Of a stretch of DNA of 35,066 nt, positions 10,941 to 21,600 are shown piece after piece (within the stretch, counting starts at the first letter, position 1; each line of letters starts with the position of its first letter). Source of the DNA: Amphimedon queenslandica (lineage: Eukaryota; Porifera; Demospongiae; Haplosclerida; Niphatidae); contig NW_003546355.1 in NCBI RefSeq assembly GCF_000090795.2, positions 138,354-173,419 on the forward strand. The letters run 5' to 3'. The notes beneath the pieces are model-generated. The model ran no database searches. It saw nothing but the letters and a program-made list of their open reading frames with translations, and was not told where the DNA came from. Both the position numbers and the translations under genes were made by a program.

Positions 10941-13807
10941 ATGCTTAAGCACGTGGCCGGTCCAGACACACAAAAAGAGTTGAAAGAGTTTAGAGATGTC
11001 TTGGCGACTTGCTACGGCCCTCACGGAAGGTAAAAAGCTTAAAAGAAGCTTTGGTAATAATACTATCTTTACAGAGTGGCTCTACTCCAGCCAGTGGCCA
11101 GTGGTCACGTGACCATTACTAGCCAATCAGGGAAGGTATTTCAACTATTGGATAGTCTCAATCCAGTATTAAGGATACTCACTGGGTCTCTCTCAACTTA
11201 TTCTCAGCGTCACAAAGATGCAGCAAAACTGGCCTCGCTGCTTACAACAAAGTAAATACTTAATTAGAATAATGGGGGCGGGGCCAGATCAATGAATAAT
11301 AATTAGCTAATTATGTAGCACTTTTTTTAATTTTGTATTTTTAGTATTATATTGAATTGTTTTGCTCTTGATTGTCCAAGAAGACAGATCTCAGATATCA
11401 TAGATCACATATTAACTGAATGTATCGAAAGGGTTCGTACTCCACCATATGTCATTACCTGTGATTGGTCTTCAGTTTCTCATTTGATGAGTGTTACTAG
11501 GACACTTTTATCTTCTCATTCTCTCTCGTCTTGTTTTAATAACGAAGAATTGAATCACTTCTCATCTGTGTTGTTACAGGTAAGTATAGAAGTTGATGGT
11601 AATGATGTTATTTTAATTAATATTGTGTTCTTAATTTTGTTATTCATGTGTAATGGAAATAGGCGGAAAATTATTTTTTTAAATGCTCATAACTTGAAAA
11701 ATTTAAGTCAGAATCAACTAAAACTTTCTACACAGCATAAGGATATCAATATGTATCAGAAAATGTAATAAAAATTGGGGGTCATTTTTTAGCCATTTTT
11801 CGGAAAAAAGCATGGACTATAGCCTTGGGTATTTTTCAGATTTTGGCCTATTTCTTAAAATGGCTGTAACTTGAAAAATTTAAGTCGGAATCAGCTCAAA
11901 CTTTCTACATAGCATAAGGACATCAATATTTATCAGAAAATGTAATAAAAATTGGGGGTCATTTTTTGGTCATTTTTTGGAAAAAAGCATGGGCTATATT
12001 AGCCTTGGGTATTTTTTAGATTTTGGCCTATTTCTTAAAATGACCGTAACTTGAAAAATTTAAGTCAGAATGAGCTCAAACTTTCTGCAGAGCATAAGTA
12101 CATCAATATGTATCAGAAAATGTAATAAAAATTGGGGGTGATTTTTTAGCAATTTTTTTGAAAAAAGCATGGGCTTTAGTACAGGGAATTTTTTAGATTT
12201 AGAATTTCTGCAGTTATTTTAAAGAGAAAGACATTATATTTATTCTTTTCATTTCATGACAGGCTTTTCTTCATGTTGCAGTCCCTAGCAACTCAAAGGA
12301 CGACCATGGATCATTATCTATACAAAATAAAATACATGTCTACCTCATCAATGAGATTCAATGCCCATGTACCAAGCTCTACCATGGACTATTAATAGAA
12401 GAAATGCTCTCTATTGGTTTTGATAGAGAAATGACATTATCTTTGGCCCATCATGACTTTAGACGTGATAAAAATGGACATATCTCAGTGGCTGTGTTTA
12501 AAATATCATTAGCAGGAGATGAAGATGATGGCTTTAAGAATAAAACCTCGTTCGAGGCATCAATTTCTTCTCAGGTTTCTGCCAGTAGAATGATAGCTGA
12601 TGCTAAGAAGGAGGAGCTTTTAGAATTGGGAGCCACCTTATTTAATAGTGGAGTTGGACTAGTCCTGTGTCAGAAATGTGTCCATCATTCATTGAGGGAA
12701 TATTTAGAAGGGAAAGTATGAGAGACAAAACCCGTCTTTATTTTTATTTAATTTTCAGGGTGTCCCCATTATAGAGAGACTAGGTCTTCCTTATATCGAT
12801 CCAGTTATTGATCTAACTGGAGCTGTCGTCATTAATTCTTTATCTGCTACAATTTCTCCTCAACTTTTTGGACATTTGAAGTCTGTAACTGTACAAGTCA
12901 TTGGAGACAAACAGTAAATTAGAAAAAAGTGACCATTTTATATTTTTATTTACAGGTTTATATTATTAGAAGGCCCATCTCCTCATGCCACCATCATTCT
13001 GCCATTTTTATTAGAAATAGTTGGTGAGGAACTAAAATCTGTCGTCAAATCTACAAGTAAATTCAGATGCCTTCCTGTTTTTGTAAAACTTTAACCTTTT
13101 AATAGTAAATATACTTGAAGATTTATTATATAATCCACAACTCGTTAGTGGTGGTGGGTGTGTACTAACTCAACTTGCAAGCTTCATAACTAAACAGGTA
13201 ACTAGTCAATAAGATTGTCTATTTGTACCATACATTGTTACTATAGGCTGAATGCGTTGATGATGAATTATGTGGCAGACTAATGAGTTCAATTAGTAAG
13301 TATTAAAATTAGATTATTAAATCATTAACTTACCCATTGTTCTTATTATTGATCTATTATGTTGCAGATACTTATCTTGCAGTGTCTAATGCTCTCTCCA
13401 CCAGTCTAAAGCAATGTGCTGCAGCTCTTTATCACAACAAGAGAGACTCTGTAACTCTCACAGACTCCTTGTTCAATCACTGCTGGTCTTTTCCCCACTC
13501 TCATTCCTCTTACACTCATTTTGATGCAAGCAGGACCTGCTCCTGTGGCAGAGTGTCTTTTGCTTCTATAGAAGGAGAACAGTCTGCAGTTGTTCCTCTT
13601 TGGTCTACTGTTAATAGCTGGAAAGGTCTCCCAACACTTATTCCTGAGACATTAGAGCAAAGTCTATTGACAGATAGCACTCTTTGTTACTCCAAAATCT
13701 CACCTTCTCTCTTTCTCTCAGACTCACTCTCTGGCACAGCTTCTGCTATCACTTTTGCTAAAGACCTTTCAACTCTTATCATAAGAACTCATTCAACTTT
13801 ATTTTAA
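10941..13807 (+). CDS. MKKS: Chaperonin-like Bardet-Biedl protein 6
   Basis: Nine exons: 10941-11029, 11075-11251, 11345-11579, 12263-12715, 12759-12913, 12956-13056, 13106-13197, 13247-13295, 13368-13807; about 596 aa (human 570). MKKS/BBS6 is a group II chaperonin relative which, with BBS10, BBS12 and CCT, helps assemble the BBSome needed for ciliary traffic. Supporting motifs: ATCYGPHGR near the N-terminus (human TSCYGPSGR), LNPVLRILTGSLSTY, VGLVLCQKCVHHSLREYLEG (human VDLVLCQKVIHPSLKQFLN), IERLGLPYIDPVIDLTG, and SGGGCVLTQLASFI (human LGGGCTETHLAAYI). Intron 3 (11580-12262) is filled by about three copies of the satellite repeat. The gene is tail-to-tail with the CENP-B-like gene, 57 bp between stops. 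Confidence 0.93.
11660..12215 (+). repeat. ~177-bp intronic satellite, about 3 copies (MKKS intron 3)
   Basis: The landmark AACTTGAAAAATT recurs at 11691, 11868 and 12048, giving periods of 177 and 180 bp. Each copy continues through tcagaaaatgtaataaaaat, tgggggtcatttttt, aaaaaagcatggg and agccttgggtatttttcaga. The first and last copies are partial. Confidence 0.93.
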
Positions 13808-13864
13808 ATGATTAATTTTTCATTTAAATGAAATGAATATACATAGTACAAAACTAGTCACTCA
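13808..13864. terminator. Convergent 3'-end spacer with a 16-bp palindrome
   Basis: 57 bp lie between the stop codons of MKKS (+) and the CENP-B-like gene (-). Near its centre, 13818-13833 reads TTTCATTTAAATGAAA, a perfect palindrome. It may help end or separate convergent transcripts. An AATAAA for the minus-strand gene would fall at 13798-13803, within the last MKKS codons. Function is inferred. Confidence 0.35.
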
Positions 13865-14482
13865 TCAGCAAAGATTATGTTGCATCACTTGTGGGTGTCC
13901 ATTATATCCGTGAGCCATTGCCTGCATAAAAGTGAAGTCCTCAATAAGCTCAGGAGTAGGCAGATACTCAGCATAAGGGCAATGCCTTGACTGATGAATG
14001 GCAACACCTTTCCTCTTCATAAACCTTTGAAGCCATCCTTGACTAGCTTTGAAATTTGGGACCGTTGAGAGCTTTTTTGCTTTATCCTTTATCATTTCTC
14101 TCGACACGCGAAAGTTTTGGTTGCTCATGTAAACGATCCATTGGAAGAGAGCCTCTTCCATGTTTTCATCCATCATCTTTCTACCCCCTCCATTTAATCT
14201 CTTCCTCTCTGATAATCCTTTTGCTCTCTCTTCTCTCAGCAATGCAAGTAGCCTCTCTTTTTGACTGCACCATTCTCGTATCCTTTTCGAATCAACTTTG
14301 AATTGTCTTGCAGCTGTATACATGTATATGTTCAAGAGTAAAAGAAAAGAGAATATAATGTGTTGATTTTTTAACTAATTTGTTTTTATTATACCTCCTT
14401 CTCTTGATACCCTCTCAGCTACTTCAACAGCTTGCAATTTAAAGGATATTGAATATGATGAACGCTTCCTTACTACAGACAT
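13865..14482 (-). CDS. CENP-B/pogo-type HTH DNA-binding protein without DDE nuclease domain
   Basis: Two exons, 14482-14395 and 14313-13865, encode about 178 aa. Residues ~8-55 (YSISFKLQAVEVAERVS ... FKVDSKRIREWCSQ) form a Brinker/Psq-like helix-turn-helix. Residues ~75-140 (NGGGRKMMDENMEEALFQW, VSREMIKDKAK, ASQGWLQRFMKRKGVA) match the CENPB-type HTH found in Tigger/pogo transposases and CENP-B. The frame stops about 30 residues later (VMQHNLC), before any DDE catalytic domain. It could be a domesticated DNA-binding protein or a 3'-truncated element. The intact two-exon frame with clean splice sites favours a functional gene. No terminal inverted repeats or target duplications were seen near it. 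The target is unknown. Confidence 0.78.
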
Positions 14483-14905
14483 TCTAAAAGTAGAAAACCT
14501 TATTAAAAGACTGGTCTATATAGACATAAGGTGTGGGCTTACTTTTATTCAGGTTTTAATTTGTCCTGTTCCCTCTAATGAAGCGTCTAGAAAAGCTTTT
14601 ATTTGAAGGTTGTGGATAAACAATAGAAGCTTTTAGACTATCTTCTTTCTTCTCCAGCTAGTATTCAGAGCGCTATACACTGTGCTAGGAATTAATATTT
14701 GCCCAATATAAAGTCAAGAAGCTGTACAAGTAGGCGATGTTTTTGTGGCGTGAATGATGTTACAACTTTTGTCACTATTGACCTGTGATGTTGTTGGCTG
14801 TGAAAAAGTGCCAATTACTAGAAAAGTGTATATTATAGCTGTTGAATGGTTTCATCAAATTGTATAGTGATAAAAATCAGTGACAAAATAATTTTATAAA
14901 AAATG
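14483..14905. other. Intergenic spacer upstream of the CENP-B-like gene
   Basis: About 420 bp between the 3' end of PIGK and the 5' end of the CENP-B-like gene, both on the minus strand. A pyrimidine-rich acceptor-like sequence lies immediately before the ATG on the minus strand, so a non-coding 5' exon may exist here. I see no other gene or element. Confidence 0.5.
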
Positions 14906-16480
14906 TCAAGTTGGTTTGATCATATCTTCAGGAGACAAAGGAGGAGAGAACTGATTGGTTCTCATTGATTTCTCTCCATCATCTATTACTACATCCTCTA
15001 TATCATTCCTTTGATGTGGTGGACTAAATCACTCATAGTAATGTTATTATTATATCAATAGCCAATGCTCACGGTAATGGCAATGAATCTGAAGTGCTCA
15101 TAAGTTCAATTTTCCTCACACTACCAAAGAAATCTGTTACTAGAACCTACAAATAAAAGAAAAAACAACTTACCACTATCATAATGACATTAATATAGAT
15201 CTAGGGTCATTCTCATTTGACAATTGAAGATTGCATTCTCACTTCGCTAAAGTTCCTACGAAATAGATCAGTTCTAATGTAAGGAGTAGACTCAACTTTT
15301 TGACGAGCCAAATAATCAAACTAAAAAAAGATAATACCGGCATCACCTTTTCCCTCTTTTTCATCCTTACCATACTGTTAAGGGTTGCCTTGCTCCCTGG
15401 CTTAAGCTTTTCTAGAAAAGCAAGAGCAAAATAAGTCCACCTGTCAATGATATGGACACCAATAGTGTCATCCAAATGATGCTGAAAAGGAGAAAGAGGA
15501 GAGAGAAAGGATATCAGTTTCATTTCTCTTTCTCTCTCTCTCTCTCTTACTGAGAAGGATTCTTCAGTTACAAGGCTGCTGCCTACTCCAATGATGTTAG
15601 GAGAATAGAATAGACTTGACATTGACTCTGCATGGCAAGTGTCAATGATAAACAACAACTCATTGTACCTGAAAATAAAATAAAAATAAATAAATCACAT
15701 GTACTGTACCTTCTCTTTTGCCACATTTGCTGGAATATGTCTGCCAGCTCGGCATTTGAGATCTCCTCGTGGTCTTGAAACTTTAAAAAACCATCTCCTC
15801 CGTGACCTAGTCGATATTTAATCCCTGTACAACAATGGGGCCATACCCACCTGTCATATACACTAGCACATTGCTTCTTTCATTAGTCAGTAAACGTTTC
15901 GATTGCGAAACTGCTTTATCTAACCTGCCAGTCAGTACCCGTACAAAATTTTCTACCGTCACCTAATAAAAATTTTATGATTAATTTGCGTGGGTGGATG
16001 CTCCACCCACTTCATATCCCCTGTAATCCACTTCAATATCGTCGCCATAGACATTAATCTGCTGATTGACGTCATTGAATATGGTGGCTGAAAGGAAAGG
16101 AGAAAAAAGAGAGGGATAGTACCAAAACAGCAGCAATTTTACCAGGTCTTGGATTTCTTGGATCACAGGCCATATCATCAGCCAGCATAAGTATTATATT
16201 ACTAAATAAATAAATAGATAAATAAATAAATTGGAAATAATTCTACCTGTCTGGTATGCCAAGTCTTTTAACGCTATGATAAATGGAGAGAACGTTTGAC
16301 TCATGTCTGTAATTAAACCAATATCGAGACGACCCTACCTACAAATAAAAAATAATTTTAGTATTCAAATTTAAAGTATCATACAAGGACGGCCCAGTTG
16401 TTAGTGTGACTGCTAATTGAGAGAACTAAGGAGTTTCTAGCGAGGAAAAACAAGAGACAGATATACCACAAATTCGCCAT
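14906..16480 (-). CDS. PIGK: GPI-anchor transamidase catalytic subunit (GPI8)
   Basis: Eleven minus-strand exons: 16480-16385, 16338-16247, 16201-16143, 16087-16011, 15962-15851, 15806-15710, 15668-15551, 15481-15371, 15320-15243, 15146-15073, 15023-14906; about 343 aa. PIGK is the C13-family cysteine protease of the ER complex that attaches GPI anchors. The first ~22 residues (MANLWYICLLFFLARNSL) look like a signal peptide. Core motifs follow: SHTNNWAVL, NVLSIYHSVKRLGIP, MLADDMACDPRNPRP, NVYGDDIEVDYRGYEV, then the catalytic histidine in MTGHGGDGF and the catalytic cysteine in FIIDTCHAES. VLVTDFFGSVRKIEL closes the conserved part. The human protein (395 aa) has a C-terminal membrane segment; here the frame ends in a hydrophilic tail (SPEDMIKPT) and no such helix is found. 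Head-to-head with GCLM. Confidence 0.95.
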
Positions 16481-16612
16481 TTTTTCTGTAATAACTATTA
16501 ATAACTCGAACCAGTTATTAATCAGTTTATAACCAGCCACGCCCTATTCATCTTGCCATTATTTGCTGTCTCGACTACAACTCAACAAAAAACAGTTTTT
16601 TTTTTGCAAGGA
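16481..16612. promoter_or_regulatory. Shared divergent promoter region, PIGK/GCLM
   Basis: 132 bp between start codons. It contains repeated GTTATTAAT-like words (16490-16525) and the GC box CCAGCCACGCCC (about 16531-16542). No antioxidant-response element of the vertebrate GCLM type was seen. Assignment as promoter is by position. Confidence 0.5.
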
Positions 16613-17923
16613 ATGTCTGGATCATCTTCTGACGAGCTCTTTTCCAGCCGCTCCAAGGTAGTACTCAACTGTGGTAACATTGCCAGCTGGAGCAAAATAA
16701 AAAAGAAAGCTCTACTGACCTCCACTGGAGAAGTATGGAAGATCATTAATTTAATCAGGGTTACTGTCATTAATTTCAATTATATTAACACAGCTGGTGT
16801 CTGCTATCGAGAACACACTGATCAGCTATTCTGGGTCTCAAAAACCAAACCCACTACCTGATGAAGTATTATCATTTTTAAAATGAGGTTTTATTATTTT
16901 TCTCATTTTTAAGTTGGCTGTAGTAAGAAGTGCTGGCCTTGCTCAGACGATTCCACCAGACGAGAGGGAGAACCTCACAATCACACGTAAGCCTCGTACC
17001 ACCTGATAGTCACATGACTTATCCTTTTAGTAAAAGTATTTCCAAGTGCATGGGACCCTAATGAAATAACCCAAGCCGTTGATACAAGTATAATTATGCA
17101 GCAATTGATGATAGTTTTATAGTATGTGGTTTTTAAACAGGTTTGGTGGAGTTAGGTATTAATGCTGTCGACACGCTGATATTAGCACCGCCATCTTGCC
17201 AAGGACAGGATAAAACAATGGAGAATATACAAAAGCTATGGAAAGTTAGATTTCTTTTCTCTTCTTTTGACCTTTAACAGTTCACATTATCTTACTATTG
17301 TCCTTCATGAAAATTGGCAAGGCATTATGTATCCTTTTTAACATGGAGTCATTTTAACATGGAGATGTTTTATTATCAAAATTCTGTTTTATTATCAAAA
17401 TTTTGGTGTTTTTAGGGAGTTGAAGAGTCCGCAATGCAAAAGAAAATGTCGGTAGTAGGTGTAGCAGATCTTGATAAAAAGGAATTAGAAGAACTATTCA
17501 ATTGGGCCAAAGTACGACCAATCACTTGACAGTCATGTGACATCCTTTTCGCAGGTAAAGCCAAGGATTAATCAAGTGAATTTGGCTCATTGTTGCACCA
17601 TACCCGAGGTACAAAAAAAAACTTTTATTATATTTTAAAATCCTTTGTTAGGATTTGGCTCAATATTGCAAGGAAGTTGACATTAAACTCTTTACTCATA
17701 ATGATGACAGATGTCTCCTACCACCTGAGAGCTTACAAGAAACCATGCGAAATACCCTCAAAGTGGGCGAAAATTGGAGCTGTGGTTGGGTATCGCGTTA
17801 TAATTCCATCATCAATCTACGCGGGATCGTCAGTCATAAGGGGTAGGCGTGGTCATTTTACAATATTACTTTGATGTTCTCTCAATTAGGTATCTCGTAG
17901 AACTAAATAAAGTATCGCAATAA
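16613..17923 (+). CDS. GCLM: Glutamate-cysteine ligase regulatory (modifier) subunit
   Basis: Nine exons: 16613-16732, 16794-16865, 16914-16986, 17031-17087, 17141-17244, 17416-17511, 17555-17608, 17652-17842, 17890-17923; about 266 aa (human 274). GCLM binds the catalytic subunit GCLC and raises its affinity for glutamate in the first step of glutathione synthesis in the cytosol. The fold is an aldo-keto-reductase-like barrel. Recognised by GNIASWSKIKKK (human GNLLNWGRLRKK), the PDERE segment, VVGVADLDKKELEELFNWA followed by KVKPRINQVNLAHCC (human VKPNSNQVNLASCC), DIKLFTHND, and the final LRGIVSHKGYLVEL. AATAAA overlaps the stop codon (17919-17924), a very compact 3' end. The stop is 51 bp from that of the convergent minus-strand gene. 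Confidence 0.95.
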
Positions 17924-17974
17924 ATATTTTTTTGTTATTTTTACGTTATCATCATTGTTCATCTCTACTCTTTA

Positions 17975-18591
17975 TTAAGTTTTTGTTTGTTGTTGTGATT
18001 GTTTTTTTTGCTCTTCTAATGATACATGATCTTCCTCTGAGACGGAAAAGAATCGCTTCTTTGACTCTTCAGTGAACTCTCTTATCTAAGGAGAGAGAGA
18101 GAGAGAGAAGGAGGAGTCTGGAATAACAGTTCACACACAGCATACCGTGTAATTTTAAAACAACAAAATTTTGATGAATTGCTAGTTTTATATTGACTAT
18201 TGAGAGCAAGTGGTTTTTTTTATTCATAGCTATAAGCATGGTGCAAAGTGGCAAGTTTATATTTTTTTGCAAATGGGTCAAATTTTAGCCACTCAAAAAA
18301 AATCATTTATATAGCTGCACAATGTTATTAAAATGTAAAATATAATGTGTAGCATACCCATGAGAAGCAGTTTCTCTTTTCTCCCCAGTTATGTTTAAAA
18401 ACACAGTAATACATCAATCCTTTACAAGATAAAGTTGCATATAAAATTATAATAATTATAAATAGATGTTTTTCACCTGCTGAGACTATAAACGTGAAAT
18501 ATGTGAATGCTCTCTGACTTTTACTAAACATCAGTGGCTTCAACAATTCAGGATCCTTGACTTCTAATTTTCCCTTTGGATCAAACGCCAT
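17975..18591 (-). CDS. Small single-pass membrane protein, unknown function
   Basis: Three minus-strand exons, 18591-18477, 18419-18358 and 18085-17975, with matching phases and good splice sites, encode about 95 aa. The N-terminus (MAFDPKGKLEVKDPELLKPL) is hydrophilic. Residues ~28-47 (AFTYFTFIVSAGLMYYCVF) form one likely transmembrane helix. A basic/acidic helix follows (IREFTEESKKRFF) and the tail is Gln-rich. The size and layout resemble small inner-membrane assembly or SMIM-type proteins, but I cannot name a family. The shared promoter with RABL6 and the clean intron structure support a real gene. On the minus strand an AATAAA begins within the TAA stop, so the 3' UTR must be very short or overlap GCLM. 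Confidence 0.7.
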
Positions 18592-18690
18592 TTTGAATAA
18601 TTAAAATGGCGCCACGCCCACCAAATATTTTAATTAGCCACACCCTCTAGTTCAGCCACGCCCACCTTGTCTGCAGAGCTCAAGGGAGAA
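18592..18690. promoter_or_regulatory. Shared divergent promoter, small TM gene/RABL6, with mirrored ATGGCG motifs
   Basis: 99 bp between start codons. The inverted repeat cgccatttt (18586-18594) / aaaatggcg (18603-18611), spaced by 8 bp, puts one AAAATGGCG facing each gene; the left copy overlaps the minus-strand start codon. The motif resembles the YY1 site AANATGGCG of animal promoters. GC/CACCC boxes (CCACGCCCACC at 18612 and 18655, CCACACCC at about 18642) follow. Confidence 0.6.
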
Positions 18691-21600
18691 ATGGGAAATG
18701 AAGGAGGAAAGCTTTTGGACACTACAACTCCCGAGGGAGTCCAGGCAATGGACGAGAACCTACAGAGGAAGTTTTCCAAAGGAATACAGTACAACAGTGA
18801 GGGGAAACACGGGATAAAAATGATTTTAAAAGTCTATTTTGTTAATTTTTCTCAGTGAAAGTTTTGATCCGTGGTGATCGTAATACGGGGAAGTCTTGTC
18901 TATTTAGACGGATGCAGGGAAAACCGTTCACCGAGTCGTACATACCGACCAATGAGATTCAAGTTGGGCACATACAGTGGACATATCCATGTGGGTGTGG
19001 TTTAATAGTAATGGGCGTGGCCTCATTCTGTGCTGTTTTTATAGGTACAAACGACATGGTAAAGGTTGAAATATGGGATGTCGTTGATCAAGGTGAGAAA
19101 GAAACAACAAAAATATTTTATTAAAAAATTTATAGGTCGATCTACAAAAAAAGGAAAAGACGTCCCATTAAAATTAAGCAACGAAGCTGATGCATCTCAG
19201 GTGCCATTGATAGTATATTCCAGTATATTCTAGTATATTTTAGGACATGGCACTTGATGCTAGTTTTCTTGACGTCTATAAAGGAGCTCACTGCGTCGTT
19301 CTAATGTATGACATCACTAAACAATGGTGAGTCATGTGATATCACGTTACATCATATGACATCATATTACATCATTGTTTAGGACCTGGCAATACATTGA
19401 GAGAGAATTACAACACATTCCGCTACATTTGCCGATTGTCGTTATCGTACGTTTTCTGTGATTATTGACGTCATTTTGTGGGTGTGGCCTGTTTCTAGGG
19501 TAACTATTTAGATATGAGAGAGCATCGATCAGTTTCAATGGAGGATGCCGAATTCTACGTTACTCATTTAAACAGGTAGAGAGAGAGAAAGAAAGAAAAA
19601 GGTATGTATTTATTTTCTTTTTATTTCCTCAGGCCGGAGGGTGCTGCTGATATAAGATATGCCGAGAGTTGCATGAAGAATGGCTATGGTCTTAGATATT
19701 TACACAAATTTCTAAGCATCCCTTTTCTTCAACTGCAAGTAAGTTGTAATTATTAACATCAGCACAACTGTTTTTTAGTTTACACGTACATATTAATAAC
19801 AAGTCTTGATTTATTTATTAATTATCATCGCTTCTCTCTCTGCTAGCAAGAGACATTGCTCCATCAATTAAAGACAAACCGAGAACAGATAATGGTATGT
19901 AACCGTACAGATATTATTAATTGAGCCACACCCACTTTGATAATTAGCTTGTGAGTGAAGGACTTGATTCTAAAGAAGACCAGGATTACGACAAGTAAAT
20001 TAAGGCTCCAATTTTAAAGCTATTGAGATATTTTTTATTTTAATAGATTTTTATCAGATAGAGCGAACCCCAAGGCTCCAAAGAATCGACCTGTTCCTGA
20101 GGCCCCACCCACTAACACACCTCCAGGCCATACTCCCGAACTACCCGTCAAGTCAACAGAGAAAGAGATGGTGAAAGAACCTCCACCTCCGAAAATACCA
20201 ACCGAGGAGAGTACTGATGGTGGATCAATAGCTAAGAAACTATCGTCGAGATTTACTGGGTTTTTATCAAAATCTAAAACAAAAGAACCAACCAATGCAC
20301 CTTCGCCTAGTAAGATAATGCATTTATTATTATTATATTTATTATTGTTGCTATTTTTAGAATCTCCTCCTGGCCGACCTCGTCAGAAATCCCTCGGCAA
20401 CGTTGATGATTTTGTCCCCGAGGGAGAACTAGACGACCAGTTCTTTGAAGGAGGCGAAGGAGGAGGAGGAGGAGAAGCAGCTGATGATGACAGCGACTCA
20501 GATGAAGAGAGAGTCAATCCACAAGTTGCAATGGACGAAGACTTATCATCGCTTGAAGAAGAAGAAGAGGAGCCTGAACCTCCTCCTCCTCCTTCTAAAC
20601 CCACAAAGAAGACAACCCCAGTCCAGCCAGCAAGAGGTATACCGGCTACTAAGAGAATCGAAGAGAGTGAGAGTGAGAGTGATGAAGATGGAGTCCAGCG
20701 ACCGGTTGTTGCACTTGACGAGGATTTATCAAGCCCCGAGGAAGAGGAAGAAAAAGCTAATCATTCTACAGGGATGCTTCAACCAACTCGAGCTCCTGTT
20801 GCTGTCAAGGCTACCCCACCTGCTCCTGTCAAGGCTACCCCACCTGCTCCTCGCCCACTCAAATCAGCTCATGAGATTGCACTGACAGAGAGCGAGGAAG
20901 AGGAAGAGGAGAGACCTGTCGTCATGATGAAAGACGAAGACATTCCGGAGCCCGTCTCCAAAGTTAAATCCGGTGGATTATTAATGACACACCAAACACA
21001 GAAACCAAAATCAAGTGGTGGACTGTTGCTAGGTCATAACGATAGCTCTAGCCCTTCTGCTCCGGCTAAAGAGAAGAAGAAATCGCGAAAGTCGTCGTCT
21101 TCGGAGAAATCTCACAAGAAGAAGCGGCAGAAGTCCAGAGATGGAGGGGAGGAAGGTGATAAAGCAGCTGGTAGTCCAGTCACACCTGCACCTAGTGACC
21201 CGTTTGATTTTAATTCACTGGACGCTTGGCTTGGAGGAGATGATGTAAGTTTGTTTTTAGATTGATATCTTTTTAAAATGATTCCTTTACATTGATCTCC
21301 TTATGCTGTGTAGAAAGTTTGAGCTGATTCCGACTTAAATTTTTCAAGTTACGGCCATTTTAAGAAATAGGCCAAAATCTGAAAAGTACCCAAGGCTATA
21401 GCCCATGGTTTTTTCAAAAAATGGCTAAAAATTGACCCCCAATTTTTATTAAATTTTCTGATACATATTGATGTCCTAATGCTGTGTAGAAAGTTTGAGC
21501 TGATTCCGACTTAAATTTTTTAAGTTACGGCCATTTTAAGAAATAGGCCAAAATCTGAAAAGTACCCAAGGCTATAATAGCCCATGGTTTTTTCCAAAAA

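Noticed and set aside
11580..11768. Coding continuation of MKKS exon 3 into the intron
   Set aside because: A clean GTAAGT donor follows 11579 and the open frame beyond is satellite sequence; the protein continues correctly from 12263.
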